Shown piece after piece: positions 8,762 to 18,367 of a stretch of 64,000 bases of DNA. A program made the position numbers and the translations under genes. The notes under the pieces were generated by a model. The model saw nothing but the letters and a program-made list of their open reading frames with translations. It searched no databases and was not told the origin of the DNA. Position 1 is the stretch's first letter. Each line of letters opens with the position of its first letter. This DNA is from an uncultured Lachnospiraceae bacterium (GTDB taxonomy: Bacteria; Bacillota_A; Clostridia; Lachnospirales; Lachnospiraceae): assembly GCA_947564305.1 (NCBI GenBank), contig CANOBT010000001.1, forward strand, positions 1 to 64,000, given 5' to 3'.

Positions 8762-9544
8762 ATGTATCATACTGATATAAATAACAGCACTACACCGATG
8801 TTCGCAGAAATCAAAAATGGCAGTCTGCATATAAGAACTTCGCTCCTAGACGCGCTCAATCTTTCAGATATATCTGCCCCCAGGATTGCGGCCATAGGAG
8901 CCGGTGGAAAGACCACCACACTCAAAAGACTGGCAGCAGAATACGCAGAAATGGGACGTAAGCCCATTGTGACAACAACTACACATATGTTTCGAGAGGA
9001 CTCTCCCTTATTTTTGGAAGATCCGTCTCTGGAAGAAATCCTTGCACTCCTGGAAAAAGAGGGGTGTGTATTTGCCGGCGGAAAGGCAGGGAACGGAAAA
9101 ATAAAAATTCTTCCGGACGCTGTACTGGATGCTGTTTTCAAACGTCCAAATCCTATTTTAATTGAGGCGGACGGGGCAAAGAGACTGCCGGTAAAATTTC
9201 CGGCAGATTATGAACCAGTGCTGCTGCCGCACACAACCCATGTTTTGTCTGTATATGGTATGGATGCATTAGGAGGGAGAATAGCGGAAGTATGCTTTCG
9301 TCCAAAACTGATATCAGATTTTTTGGGCAAATCCGTGAAAGATATCCTGACGACAGGGGATATTGCCATGTTGGCACAGAGCAGCCAGGCTGGTAGAAAA
9401 GGAGTCAAAAAAGGAATGCATTATATAGTGATTTTAAATAAGGCGGATACTCCGGATAGAAGAAAAAAATCACTGGAAATTTGGGAACGAATGGAACATA
9501 AAAAAGACATAAAAGTAGTTGTCACTACTCAAAACTCATGTTAA
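8762..9544 (+). CDS. yqeC: Selenium-dependent hydroxylase accessory protein YqeC
   Basis: A 260-residue P-loop protein of the YqeC family, found next to selenium-dependent molybdenum hydroxylases and thought to help mature their cofactor. Visible motifs are AAIGAGGKTTT (P-loop, about residue 44), TTTTHMF, FAGGKAGNGKI, ILIEADGAKRLPVK and the GTPase-like ILNKAD. GAGG precedes ATG by about 7 bases. It leads the operon of hydroxylase subunits, 59 bases upstream of the FAD subunit. The ordinary selD/yqeB partners are not in the window. Confidence 0.85.
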   Translation: MYHTDINNSTTPMFAEIKNGSLHIRTSLLDALNLSDISAPRIAAIGAGGKTTTLKRLAAEYAEMGRKPIVTTTTHMFREDSPLFLEDPSLEEILALLEKEGCVFAGGKAGNGKIKILPDAVLDAVFKRPNPILIEADGAKRLPVKFPADYEPVLLPHTTHVLSVYGMDALGGRIAEVCFRPKLISDFLGKSVKDILTTGDIAMLAQSSQAGRKGVKKGMHYIVILNKADTPDRRKKSLEIWERMEHKKDIKVVVTTQNSC

Positions 9545-9603
9545 CATAAAGATGATATTTTAACAGGTATTCCAGTGAACATTTTAGAAAAGGGAGTAGA
9601 AAA

Positions 9604-10422
9604 ATGCTGAAGATAAAGGAATATGTGAAAGCAGAAAGTCTTGAACAGGCCTATGAACTAAATCAGAAGCGAGACAACCGCATCATTGGCGGCATGCTTT
9701 GGATGGAAATGAGCAATGCACAGATTCACACGGCCATTGATTTATCAGGGCTTGGGCTTGACCAGGTAGAGGTGACAGACGAGGAGATTCGGATTGGCTG
9801 TATGGTAACGCTCAGAGAATTAGAGCGAAATGAAGCGCTGGAACAGCTCAGTCATGGTATTATCAGAGATAGCATGAGACACATTGTAGGAGTGCAGTTC
9901 CGTAACCTGGCAACTATTGGAGGAAGTATTTTCGGTAGATTCGGTTTTTCAGATGTGCTGACTTGCTTTCTTGCTTTAGATACTTATGTGGAATTATATC
10001 AGGGTGGGATTGTTCCGCTCGATGAGTTTGCAGGAATGAAACGGGACAATGATATTCTGGTCCGAGTGATTGTCAAGAAAACGCCGGGACAACAAGTGTA
10101 TCTCACACATCGGAACACAAAAACAGATTTTTCTGTTTTGAGTGTAGCTGTTTCCATCGACAGCCGGGGGGGAAGAGTCATAGCAGGTGCAAGACCGCAA
10201 AAGGCCATTTGTATTGCAATCCCGGAAGAATGGAAGCAAAGGCTTGAACAGGGGAATTGCCAGGCTGCGGAATTGGAGATGCTGGCACAGGAATTGTCAG
10301 GAGAGATTGCCATGGGAAGCAACATGCGTGCCAGTGCGAAGTACCGAAGCCATCTGGCAAATGTTTTGATAAGAAGAGGACTGACAGAGCTTCAGGAAAG
10401 GGGGCGGCAGAATGAAGATTAG
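9604..10422 (+). CDS. Molybdenum hydroxylase FAD-binding subunit
   Basis: A 272-residue medium subunit of the xanthine dehydrogenase/CO dehydrogenase family, which passes electrons from the iron-sulfur subunit to FAD and on to the acceptor. IIGGMLWMEM (residues 27-36) and ATIGGSIFGRFGFSDV (about 101-116) are the FAD-binding loops. AAGGGAG lies ahead of the start. Its 3' end overlaps the 2Fe-2S gene by 11 bases, so translation is coupled. The substrate is probably a purine or N-heterocycle, judged only from the yqeC association. Confidence 0.88.
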   Translation: MLKIKEYVKAESLEQAYELNQKRDNRIIGGMLWMEMSNAQIHTAIDLSGLGLDQVEVTDEEIRIGCMVTLRELERNEALEQLSHGIIRDSMRHIVGVQFRNLATIGGSIFGRFGFSDVLTCFLALDTYVELYQGGIVPLDEFAGMKRDNDILVRVIVKKTPGQQVYLTHRNTKTDFSVLSVAVSIDSRGGRVIAGARPQKAICIAIPEEWKQRLEQGNCQAAELEMLAQELSGEIAMGSNMRASAKYRSHLANVLIRRGLTELQERGRQNED

Positions 10423-10879
10423 TCTGATATTGAACGGGAAACGGATTACAGAGGAGATTGAGCCAGAGCTGTTGCTGATTGATTTTGTCAGAAATCATAA
10501 ATGTTACAGTGTTAAGAGAGGATGCGAGACTGCAAACTGTGGACTCTGTACCGTATTTTTGGATGGAAAACCGGTATTATCCTGTGGCATGCTTGCGGTA
10601 AGGGCAGACGGACATGTAGTGGATACCTTGGAAGGGCTCCAGGAAGAGGCTAAAGAATTTGGTGCATTTATTGCAGAACAAGGCGCAGAGCAATGCGGTT
10701 TTTGTAATCCAGGTATGGTTATGAATGCGATTGCGCTATTCAGGGAAAATCCGGAACCGTCGGATGAAGAAATCAGAGAATACCTGGCAGGGAATCTATG
10801 CCGCTGCTCAGGGTATGAGGGACAGCTCCGTGGAATCAAGACATTTCTAGAGTATAAAAAGCAGGGAGGTGCGCAATGA
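10412..10879 (+). CDS. Molybdenum hydroxylase 2Fe-2S subunit
   Basis: A 155-residue electron-transfer subunit. The N-terminal plant-ferredoxin-like cluster is formed by GCETANCGLC plus the later cysteine in VLSCG. The C-terminal helical cluster domain has CGFCNPGM and LCRCSGY. The length and both motifs are complete. It overlaps both neighbours (11 and 4 bases), as expected for a stoichiometric complex with the FAD and Mo subunits. Confidence 0.92.
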   Translation: MKISLILNGKRITEEIEPELLLIDFVRNHKCYSVKRGCETANCGLCTVFLDGKPVLSCGMLAVRADGHVVDTLEGLQEEAKEFGAFIAEQGAEQCGFCNPGMVMNAIALFRENPEPSDEEIREYLAGNLCRCSGYEGQLRGIKTFLEYKKQGGAQ

Positions 10880-13152
10880 ACTCAGTAGGAAAACCAGTCA
10901 TTAAAAAAGATGCGAAAGCTTTGGTCACCGGTCAGCCGGTTTTTACGGATGATCTTGCGTCAAAAGACTGCTTGATTGTTAAGCTGTTACGCAGCCCTCA
11001 TGCCAATGCGCTTATTGAAGAGATTGATACACGTGATGCCTGCCAAATAGAAGGTATTGAAGCCGTTTATACCTGGAAGGATGTGCCGCAGCAAAGATTT
11101 ACTCTGGCTGGACAGACCTACCCGGAGCCAAGTCCTTATGACAGATTAATTCTGGACCGTCATGTAAGGTATGTGGGCGATCCTGTGGCAATCGTGGCCG
11201 GAGAAGATGAAGAAAGTGTAAATCAGGCATTGAAAAAGATACATGTGAAATATGAAGTACTTCCGGCAGTATTGGATTTCCATGAAGCCAAGGATTCTTC
11301 TGTTCTTGTACATCCTGAGGAAAATTGGAGGGCACTGTGCCAGGTGGGCGCGGACAATCAAAGGAATCTGTGTGCTTCGTCAGAAAGCGGCGATGGAGAT
11401 GTGGATGAGGTTTTGTCAGAGTGTGATGTGACAGTGGAAGAAACCTATCATGTGAAGGCTGTGCAGCAGACCATGATGGAGACATTCCGCACAGTATGTT
11501 ATCTGGATACTTATGGGCGGCTGAATGTAATGAGTTCAACACAGATTGTATATCATGTGAGGAGAATCCTGTCCAATGCTCTTGGAATTTCAAAGTCGAA
11601 AATCCGGGTGTTTAAGCCCAGGGTCGGCGGAGGGTTTGGTGCAAAACAGACAGCCGTATCCGAGGTTTACCCTGCATTTGTAACCTGGAAAACAGGGAAG
11701 CCTTCTAAGATTATCTTTACACGGGAGGAGACCCAGACCGCCTCATCTCCACGTCATGAGATGGAGGTTTCCGTAAAAATTGGTGCAAACCAGGATGGCA
11801 GGATTCGTGCCATAGATGTCTATACATTGTCCAATACCGGAGCCTATGGGGAGCATGGACCGACTACGGTGGGATTATCCGGACACAAGTCTATTCCTTT
11901 GTATGGTTCTTTGGAGGCACATCGTTTTTGCTTTGATGTGGTTTATACAAATAGAATGTCAGCAGGAGCTTACCGCGGATATGGCGCGACACAAGGGATT
12001 TTTGCGGTGGAAACTGCGGTCAACGAACTTGCAGCAAAGCTGGGGATGGACCCGGTAGAACTAAGGCTGAAAAATATGGTCAGAGAAGGTCAGACAATGC
12101 CAGCCTATTATGGAGAACCCGCCAATAGCTGTGCACTGGACAGATGTCTCAAGCGTACAGCGGAAATGATTGGATGGAAGGAAAAATATCCATGCCAGGA
12201 TCTGGGAAACGGAAAAGTACGCAGTGTGGGAATTGCCATGGCAATGCAGGGATCTTGTATTTCCAATGTGGATGTAGGCTCCGCAACCATCAAGTTGAAT
12301 GAGGATGGTACATACCTTATGTCCATTGCAGCATCGGACATGGGAACCGGATGCGATACCGTTCTTGCACAGATGGGAGCAGAATGTTTGGACTGTACGG
12401 TAGACGACATTGCTGTATCCGGTGCAGATACAGATACGTCACCTTATGATTCCGGTTCTTACGCATCAAGTACCACTTATATTACTGGAACCGCAGTACA
12501 GCGCGCATGTGAAAAGCTTCAGGAACAAATCAAAGGGCTTGCGGCAGAGATGCTGGAATGCGAGCCGGAAAAACTGGATTTTGACGGACATGTGGCAACG
12601 AATTTAGAGACTGGTAAGTCTGTAACACTCGCAGAGATTGGTGTGCGTTCCATGAGCTGTAATGATCAGGCCCTCCAGGTGACTGAGAGCTACAATTCCC
12701 CCATCTCACCGCCGCCGTTTATGACTGGGGCTGTGGAAATCGAACTGGATAAGGAGACCGGACATATAGAACTCCTGGATTGTGTGGCAGTTGTGGATTG
12801 TGGAACCGTTGTAAATCCTAATCTGGCAAGGGTACAAACAGAAGGCGGTCTGGTACAGGGAATCGGAATGGCTTTATATGAAAATGTTCAATATAATAAC
12901 AAAGGAAAGTTATTAAATAATTCTCTGATGCAGTATAAAATCCCAACCCGGCTGGATATGGGAAAGGTACGAGTGGAATTTGAGAGCAGTTACGAGCCTA
13001 CAGGTCCTTTTGGAGCAAAATCTATCGGTGAGATTGTAATCAATACCCCCGCTCCGGCAATCGTTCATGCCATTGCCAATGCCACCGGAAATTGGTTTCG
13101 GGAACTGCCTGTTACCAGTGAAAAAATTGCAATGGGGATGCTGGAAAAGTGA
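10876..13152 (+). CDS. Molybdenum hydroxylase large (molybdopterin) subunit
   Basis: A 758-residue catalytic subunit that hydroxylates its substrate with water oxygen at a Mo-molybdopterin centre, probably with a selenium ligand given the yqeC neighbour. Order: N-terminal a/b-hammerhead (residues 10-120), first Mo-binding region with GGGFGAKQ (about 250), AYRGYGATQG (about 365), and C-terminal GPFGAKSIGE holding the conserved catalytic Glu. The length matches the xanthine dehydrogenase family. ATGA overlap with the 2Fe-2S gene and GTGA overlap with the cytidylyltransferase gene mark one operon. Substrate specificity cannot be read off. Confidence 0.92.
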   Translation: MNSVGKPVIKKDAKALVTGQPVFTDDLASKDCLIVKLLRSPHANALIEEIDTRDACQIEGIEAVYTWKDVPQQRFTLAGQTYPEPSPYDRLILDRHVRYVGDPVAIVAGEDEESVNQALKKIHVKYEVLPAVLDFHEAKDSSVLVHPEENWRALCQVGADNQRNLCASSESGDGDVDEVLSECDVTVEETYHVKAVQQTMMETFRTVCYLDTYGRLNVMSSTQIVYHVRRILSNALGISKSKIRVFKPRVGGGFGAKQTAVSEVYPAFVTWKTGKPSKIIFTREETQTASSPRHEMEVSVKIGANQDGRIRAIDVYTLSNTGAYGEHGPTTVGLSGHKSIPLYGSLEAHRFCFDVVYTNRMSAGAYRGYGATQGIFAVETAVNELAAKLGMDPVELRLKNMVREGQTMPAYYGEPANSCALDRCLKRTAEMIGWKEKYPCQDLGNGKVRSVGIAMAMQGSCISNVDVGSATIKLNEDGTYLMSIAASDMGTGCDTVLAQMGAECLDCTVDDIAVSGADTDTSPYDSGSYASSTTYITGTAVQRACEKLQEQIKGLAAEMLECEPEKLDFDGHVATNLETGKSVTLAEIGVRSMSCNDQALQVTESYNSPISPPPFMTGAVEIELDKETGHIELLDCVAVVDCGTVVNPNLARVQTEGGLVQGIGMALYENVQYNNKGKLLNNSLMQYKIPTRLDMGKVRVEFESSYEPTGPFGAKSIGEIVINTPAPAIVHAIANATGNWFRELPVTSEKIAMGMLEK

Positions 13153-13724
13153 AACTATATCTGATATATCTGGCAGCAGGAAACAGCCGCAGGTTTGGTT
13201 CTAACAAACTGTTATATGAATTGGATGGAAAGCCGTTGTACCGTCATCTGTTGGACAGGCTGGCTAGCATCTGCATGCGTCATGAAAACTGGGAGGTCAT
13301 GGTAGTGACTCAATATCCCAGTATATGTGAAGAGATAACAGGAGAAAATATCCGTGCAGTATTATCTCCGGACAGCCATAAAGGGGTGTCTTATTCCATA
13401 CGAGCCGGACTGGAAACCGCCACAGATGCGGACGCTTGTGCATTTTTTGTGGCAGATCAGCCATATTTTTCAGAAACAAGTGCAGAAGCATTTCTGGAAA
13501 CAATGGAAAAGCAAAGCGCAGAGCTTGGGTGCGTATCTTGCGGGACACAGAAAGGAAATCCGGCTTGGTTTTCTAAAAAATATTTTCCTGAACTTTTAGA
13601 GTTAAAAGAAGATCAGGGCGGACGGAAAGTTTTAAAAAAATATCCGGAGAAAATAGTGTATTTTTCAATCATGAATAACAGAGAGCTTCAGGACATTGAT
13701 ACAATGACTGAAGGCTTGTTGTGA
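13149..13724 (+). CDS. mocA: Molybdenum cofactor cytidylyltransferase-like protein
   Basis: A 191-residue MobA/MocA-family nucleotidyltransferase, which would add CMP (or GMP) to molybdopterin for the hydroxylase. LAAGNSRRFGSNKLL (residues 8-22) is the nucleotide loop, FFVADQPYF the metal-binding region, and GNPAWFSKKYF and DIDTMTE are later family motifs. It starts with GTG overlapping the previous stop. Last gene of the operon; a strong terminator follows. Confidence 0.85.
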   Translation: MKLYLIYLAAGNSRRFGSNKLLYELDGKPLYRHLLDRLASICMRHENWEVMVVTQYPSICEEITGENIRAVLSPDSHKGVSYSIRAGLETATDADACAFFVADQPYFSETSAEAFLETMEKQSAELGCVSCGTQKGNPAWFSKKYFPELLELKEDQGGRKVLKKYPEKIVYFSIMNNRELQDIDTMTEGLL

Positions 13725-13778
13725 TAACAATTTTACTGTCAGACGAGCAGAAGTATACTGATGAGTATAATCCTAACA

Positions 13779-13821
13779 GTGTAAAGCCTTTCTTAAATCT
13801 ACAGAGGCTTTACACTTTTTT
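13779..13821 (+). terminator. Terminator of the Mo-hydroxylase operon
   Basis: AGTGTAAAGCCT (13779-13790) pairs with AGGCTTTACACT (13805-13816), followed by TTTTT. Confidence 0.9.
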
Positions 13822-13853
13822 GCGTCTGAATAGTCTGAACATTTTGATAAAAC

Positions 13854-13883
13854 TTGTCAGATATGCACAGAATATGCTATACT
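13854..13883 (+). promoter_or_regulatory. Promoter ahead of the DUF2156 gene
   Basis: TTGTCA (13854-13859) and TATACT (13878-13883) with 18-base spacing, about 90 bases before the start codon. Confidence 0.7.
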
Positions 13884-13974
13884 GACAAAAGTGTGCTGCC
13901 CTTATTGGAAAAATATGGGATATCATCTATCCGTAATCAGGGCATAGAACACAGAAAAGAGATGGAGAAAAAAG

Positions 13975-14874
13975 ATGGAAGAGATTATATTTAAGAGGCC
14001 GGAACTGGAGGATCAGGAGATTATTGCTCCTTATTTTGAAAAGTCGCCCAGCAGAAGCTGTGAGCGGACATTTGCCAACGTATACCTCTGGTCCAGGCAT
14101 TACCATGTAGAATATGCGATCATAGAAGGGGCCCTGGTATTTCGGGACAGTGGAGAGAAATTAGCATTTGCCTATCCGGCAGGAGAGCCAGAGGCGGTGA
14201 AACGTGCTCTGGAATATATCATGCAGTATAGTGAGGAGCAGGGTGCAGCCTTTGCTCTCTATAATGTGACAGAAGAAAATTTTACCCAGATGGAGGCTTG
14301 GTATCCGGGGCAGTTCCAGATAGAGTATCTGCGTGATGAAGCAGATTATGTATATGAGACAGAGAAACTGGCTACCCTGGCCGGGAAAAAGCTGCACGGG
14401 AAACGCAACCATATCAATAAGTTCAAGACCTTATATCCGGATTGGTGCTATGAAACAATTTCTGCTGAAAATGTAGAAGAATGTTTTCAGATGGCACTCG
14501 AATGGAGGAATGAAAACGGTTGTGAAGAGGATATAGAAAAAAATGCTGAGATGTGTGTGACTTTAAATTTCCTGCGTCTGTTCCAAGAACTCGGAATGAA
14601 AGGCGGTCTGATCCGTGTAGATGGAAAAGTGGTTGCCTTTTGTGTGGGAGAGCCGGTCTGTAAAGATACTTTTGTTGTTCATGTGGAAAAGGCCTTTGCC
14701 GAGGTGGAGGGGGCTTATCCGATGATCAACCAACAGTTCGTGCAGCATGAATGCATGGATTATCTATATGTAAACCGTGAGGAGGATACCGGGGCTGAGG
14801 GACTTCGCAAAGCAAAGCTTTCCTACCATCCGGCATTTCTGGTAGAAAAAGGTATTGTGACTCGTAAAATGTGA
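13975..14874 (+). CDS. DUF2156 (GNAT-like acyltransferase fold) protein
   Basis: A 299-residue soluble protein resembling the catalytic C-terminal half of aminoacyl-phosphatidylglycerol synthases (DUF2156) but without their membrane domain. Motifs: FANVYLWSRHY near the start, KLHGKRNHINKF (about 140-151), YPMINQQFV and LRKAKLSYHPAFLV, the family's C-terminal signature. It may transfer an acyl or aminoacyl group; the substrate is unknown. It is closely followed by an aminotransferase gene, with which it may be co-expressed. Confidence 0.8.
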   Translation: MEEIIFKRPELEDQEIIAPYFEKSPSRSCERTFANVYLWSRHYHVEYAIIEGALVFRDSGEKLAFAYPAGEPEAVKRALEYIMQYSEEQGAAFALYNVTEENFTQMEAWYPGQFQIEYLRDEADYVYETEKLATLAGKKLHGKRNHINKFKTLYPDWCYETISAENVEECFQMALEWRNENGCEEDIEKNAEMCVTLNFLRLFQELGMKGGLIRVDGKVVAFCVGEPVCKDTFVVHVEKAFAEVEGAYPMINQQFVQHECMDYLYVNREEDTGAEGLRKAKLSYHPAFLVEKGIVTRKM

Positions 14875-14891
14875 AAAAGGAGAGAAAGACA

Positions 14892-16079
14892 ATGATTTCA
14901 AAAAAGATGGAAAATATGGTGGCAAATAGTTCTGCTATCCGTGCAATGTTTGAGGAGGGAAACCGCCTGGCGAAGCTGCACGGCAAAGAGAATGTATTTG
15001 ATTTCAGTCTGGGAAATCCCAATGTTCCAGCACCGGAGGCTGTAAAACAGGCAATTCTCGATATCTTGCAAAATGAAGATTCGGTGGCACTCCACGGATA
15101 TACCAACAGCAATGCCGGATATGAAGATGTAAGACAGGCTGTGGCAGATTCTCTGAACGAGCGGTTTGGTACTGCATTTTCTGCAAAGAATATTACCATG
15201 ACCGTAGGGGCAGCCGGAGGCTTGAATGTCATTTTGAAGTCGCTTTTGAATCCAGGAGATGAAGTCATTGTATTTGCGCCTTATTTTGGAGAATACCGGA
15301 GTTATACGAACAACTATGACGGCGTACTGGTTGAAATTTCTCCGAATACTGTGGATTTCCAACCAAAGCTGGATGAGTTTGAAGCAAGGATTACTCCAAA
15401 AACAAAAGCGGTGATCGTGAATACGCCGAACAACCCAACAGGTGTCGTTTATTCGGAGGAAACCATCCAGAAGATGGCGGCAATTCTGGAAGCGAAACAG
15501 AAAGAATTTGGTACGGATATCTATCTGGTTTCTGATGAGCCTTACAGGGAGTTGGCATATGATGGTGTGGAGGTTCCCTATTTGACAAAGTATTATGCCA
15601 ACACAATCGTAGGATATTCTTATAGCAAATCCCTGTCATTACCGGGAGAACGGATTGGCTATCTGGTGATTCCGGATGAAGCGGCGGACAGTGAGGCATT
15701 GATCAGTGCAGCAAATGTAGCGACCAGAATTTTGGGATTTGTGAATGCACCGACCTTGCAGCAGAAGATTGTAAAATATTGTCTGAATGAAAAGACAGAT
15801 ATTTCTTTTTATGATAAGAACAGAGAAACTTTATATAACGGACTGAAAGAACTTGGGTTTGAGTGTATCAAACCAGAGGGTGCTTTTTATCTGTTTGTCA
15901 AGTCCCCGGTTGAGGATGAGAAAGCATTTTGCGCGGCGGCAAAAAAATATAACATCCTGATCGTGCCAGGAAGCTCTTTTGGATGCCCTGGGTATGTCAG
16001 ACTGGCGTATTGCGTTTCTCATGAGACAATCGTAAACTCTCTGCCGAAATTTGCCGAATTGGCCGCAGAATACAAATAA
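14892..16079 (+). CDS. PLP-dependent aminotransferase (class I/II, AspB-like)
   Basis: A 395-residue fold-type I aminotransferase in the cytoplasm. SLGNPNVPAP at the N-terminus, NTPNNPTGVVY, VSDEPYRELAYDG, and SYSKSLSLPGERIGYL, whose SxSK lysine holds PLP. ATG 14892 follows AAGGAG; an in-frame GTG at 14871 overlaps the previous stop but has no ribosome site. Substrate is probably aspartate or another amino acid. Confidence 0.88.
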   Translation: MISKKMENMVANSSAIRAMFEEGNRLAKLHGKENVFDFSLGNPNVPAPEAVKQAILDILQNEDSVALHGYTNSNAGYEDVRQAVADSLNERFGTAFSAKNITMTVGAAGGLNVILKSLLNPGDEVIVFAPYFGEYRSYTNNYDGVLVEISPNTVDFQPKLDEFEARITPKTKAVIVNTPNNPTGVVYSEETIQKMAAILEAKQKEFGTDIYLVSDEPYRELAYDGVEVPYLTKYYANTIVGYSYSKSLSLPGERIGYLVIPDEAADSEALISAANVATRILGFVNAPTLQQKIVKYCLNEKTDISFYDKNRETLYNGLKELGFECIKPEGAFYLFVKSPVEDEKAFCAAAKKYNILIVPGSSFGCPGYVRLAYCVSHETIVNSLPKFAELAAEYK

Positions 16080-16101
16080 GAAACTGGGGAGAGGATATCA
16101 A

Positions 16102-17160
16102 ATGGATTTCAATTCAAAGATTATAGAGAATATACGAAAAGTAGAGCCTTACGTGCCTGGGGAGCAGCCCCAGAACCGGGTGATAAAATTAAATACCAAT
16201 GAGAATCCATATCCGCCGGCACCAGGTGTAGAACGTGTGCTGAGGGAAATGGATGTGGACAGGTTCAGATTATATCCGGACCCTTCTGTGGAGAAACTGG
16301 TGTCTGCGTTGGCAGAGTATTATCAGGTGGGGACAGACCAGGTATTTGCAGGCGTTGGTTCAGATGATGTGCTGTCCGTGTGTTTTCTGACGTTTTTTAA
16401 TTCCGGGAAGCCAATTCTTTTTCCGGATATTACGTATTCTTTCTATAAAGTCTGGGCCGAATTATACCGGATTCCTTATGAGTGTCCAAAATTAAATGAA
16501 GAGTTTCGGATTGTAAAAGAAGACTATTATCGTGAAAATGGCGGAGTGATTTTTCCGAATCCGAATGCGCCTACGGCTGTTTATGAAGGACTTGGATTCA
16601 TAGAAGATATCCTTATACACAACCAGGATGTGATTGTGATTGTAGATGAGGCATATATTGATTTTGCAGGAAAATCAGCTTTGGAGCTGGTAAATAAATA
16701 TGATAATCTGGTGGTGGTGCAGACCTTTTCAAAATCCCGTTCCATGGCAGGGATGCGGATTGGATATGCCATTAGTAATCCGACGCTGATAAAATATCTG
16801 AATGATGTAAAATATTCTCTGAATTCCTATACTATGAATCAGACATCAATTGTCTGCGGTGTAGAGGCCGTAAAGGACCGAGAATATTTTGAATCAACCA
16901 CGAAAAAGATTGTGGAAACAAGAGAGTGGGCGAAGGGCGAATTGAGAAATTTGGGATTTGAATTTCCGGATTCCCAAACCAATTTTATCTTCGCAACACA
17001 TCCTAAACGTGATGCCGGGGAACTGTTCCAAGCTTTAAAGAAAAAGGACATCTATGTGCGCCATTGGGACAGCGAGAAAATCAAACAATATCTTCGGATT
17101 ACTGTAGGGACCAGGGAAGAAATGGAGCAGTTATTTTCGGCCCTGCGCAGTTGTCTATAA
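16102..17160 (+). CDS. hisC: Histidinol-phosphate aminotransferase-like protein
   Basis: A 352-residue class II aminotransferase. KLNTNENPYPPAP (residues 27-39), VDEAYIDFAG, and TFSKSRSMAGMRIGYA with the PLP lysine match HisC, which makes histidinol phosphate; no other his gene is here, so a related role is possible. The start is ATG 16102, 9 bases after GAGAGG. It follows the other aminotransferase by 22 bases. Confidence 0.82.
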   Translation: MDFNSKIIENIRKVEPYVPGEQPQNRVIKLNTNENPYPPAPGVERVLREMDVDRFRLYPDPSVEKLVSALAEYYQVGTDQVFAGVGSDDVLSVCFLTFFNSGKPILFPDITYSFYKVWAELYRIPYECPKLNEEFRIVKEDYYRENGGVIFPNPNAPTAVYEGLGFIEDILIHNQDVIVIVDEAYIDFAGKSALELVNKYDNLVVVQTFSKSRSMAGMRIGYAISNPTLIKYLNDVKYSLNSYTMNQTSIVCGVEAVKDREYFESTTKKIVETREWAKGELRNLGFEFPDSQTNFIFATHPKRDAGELFQALKKKDIYVRHWDSEKIKQYLRITVGTREEMEQLFSALRSCL

Positions 17161-17180
17161 AAAACAGGAGAAATGACAAT

Positions 17181-17690
17181 ATGAAAGAAGCACTGATTAG
17201 TTGGTTCGTTGAAAATCTGGGTGGAAAAGTCGGAAAGGAAGTTATTGTCTTTATCATTTCCATGGTGCCAATCCTGGAGCTGCGCGGCGGACTTCTGGCC
17301 GCAGGTCCGGCGGTTCTGGACATTCCGATGTGGGAGGCAATTCCCATCTGTATTATAGGAAATCTGATTCCGATTCCCTTTATCCTGCTTTTGATCACCA
17401 GGATTTTTGACTGGATGAAGGGAACGAAAACATTCCGTCCTATGGTGGAGCGTTTGGAAAAAAAGGCCATGAGCAAGAGTGCCAATATTGAGAAGTATAC
17501 CTTTTGGGGACTGGTGGCATTTGTGGGGATTCCCCTCCCAGGCACCGGAGCATGGACAGGCTCCTTGATTGCGGCATTGCTCGGTATTCGTTTTCGGAAA
17601 GCATTTCCGGCAATCGTGTTGGGAGTCCTGCTGGCAGCCTTTCTAATGACAGTTTTGTCTTATACGGTTCTCGGAGGTATTTTTGCATAA
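17181..17690 (+). CDS. Small multidrug export family membrane protein (COG2426)
   Basis: A 169-residue membrane protein with about four hydrophobic segments and the motif VPILELRGGLLAA near residue 31, GNLIPIPFILLL and PLPGTGAWTGSLIAALLG, which identify the Sm_multidrug_ex family (related to SNARE-associated/DedA-like folds). Transport function is only inferred for the family. AGGAG lies 11 bases before ATG 17181. Confidence 0.8.
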   Translation: MKEALISWFVENLGGKVGKEVIVFIISMVPILELRGGLLAAGPAVLDIPMWEAIPICIIGNLIPIPFILLLITRIFDWMKGTKTFRPMVERLEKKAMSKSANIEKYTFWGLVAFVGIPLPGTGAWTGSLIAALLGIRFRKAFPAIVLGVLLAAFLMTVLSYTVLGGIFA

Positions 17691-17755
17691 CAAGGGTTTA
17701 TGTTCTGCAAATTATGCCTAAGAAAAAAACGGTTGTTTTCTTCTGTGCCGACCCG

Positions 17756-17784
17756 TTGACACTCATTTGAAAAGCCCGTATAAT
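17756..17784 (+). promoter_or_regulatory. Consensus sigma-A promoter
   Basis: TTGACA (17756-17761), 17-base spacer, TATAAT (17779-17784): both boxes perfect. It drives the small membrane protein gene at 17836. Confidence 0.9.
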
Positions 17785-17835
17785 GAGAAGAAAAGGCAAT
17801 GCAGGCTGGTTACAAATCAGGAGGGAAGTTATAGC

Positions 17836-18273
17836 ATGATTACGGAAAATGATGAGAAAAAAAGAAGTGAGCTTTGGAGAATAGCGATGATCGTTTCTAC
17901 AGTATTGATCATTATCATCGTCATATTTTTTGGAATTAAGCTTTTTACTTCGAATCCGTTAGAGGGGAAATGGATTAATGAGGGCAGCGGAATGGTTATG
18001 AGAATTCAGGGAAACGGTTCTGTATCCATTGAATGGCCAGATGAAACGGACAGTACGGATGAAATGCAATATAGTGTAGATTTGAAATCCAAGACATTGA
18101 CATTGTATCAGGAAGATGAAAGCGATACGTCACAATACTCTTATGATACACTGGCAGAATCTGGTTTTTCTGCCGAGACAATGGAGGGTACTTATGATTA
18201 TAGTCTGGAACAGGGAGAGCTGACACTGACAGAACGGGAATATGGGGATCAGATGGTATTTGAGAGAGAGTAG
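17836..18273 (+). CDS. Membrane-anchored hypothetical protein (lipocalin-like domain)
   Basis: A 145-residue protein with one N-terminal transmembrane segment (about residues 15-37, IAMIVSTVLIIIIVIFFGIK) and an external acidic domain beginning NPLEGKWINEGSGMVMRI, whose repeated short beta-strand pattern ending LTEREYGDQMVFER resembles DUF5640/lipocalin-like domains. GAGGGAAG precedes ATG 17836. A consensus promoter suggests strong expression. Function unknown. Confidence 0.6.
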   Translation: MITENDEKKRSELWRIAMIVSTVLIIIIVIFFGIKLFTSNPLEGKWINEGSGMVMRIQGNGSVSIEWPDETDSTDEMQYSVDLKSKTLTLYQEDESDTSQYSYDTLAESGFSAETMEGTYDYSLEQGELTLTEREYGDQMVFERE

Positions 18274-18291
18274 ATAGAAAGAATGGAACGA

Positions 18292-18330
18292 AAAACAGCT
18301 TTGTATATCCGAGATATGCAGGGCTGTTTT
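18292..18330 (+). terminator. Terminator before ispG
   Basis: AAAACAGC pairs with GCTGTTTT, extended by TGTATATC/GATATGCA around the loop CGA. The T-run is short. Confidence 0.6.
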
Positions 18331-18367
18331 GTGTCATAAAATGTTTGGAGAGGAGAGATGAAAAGAG

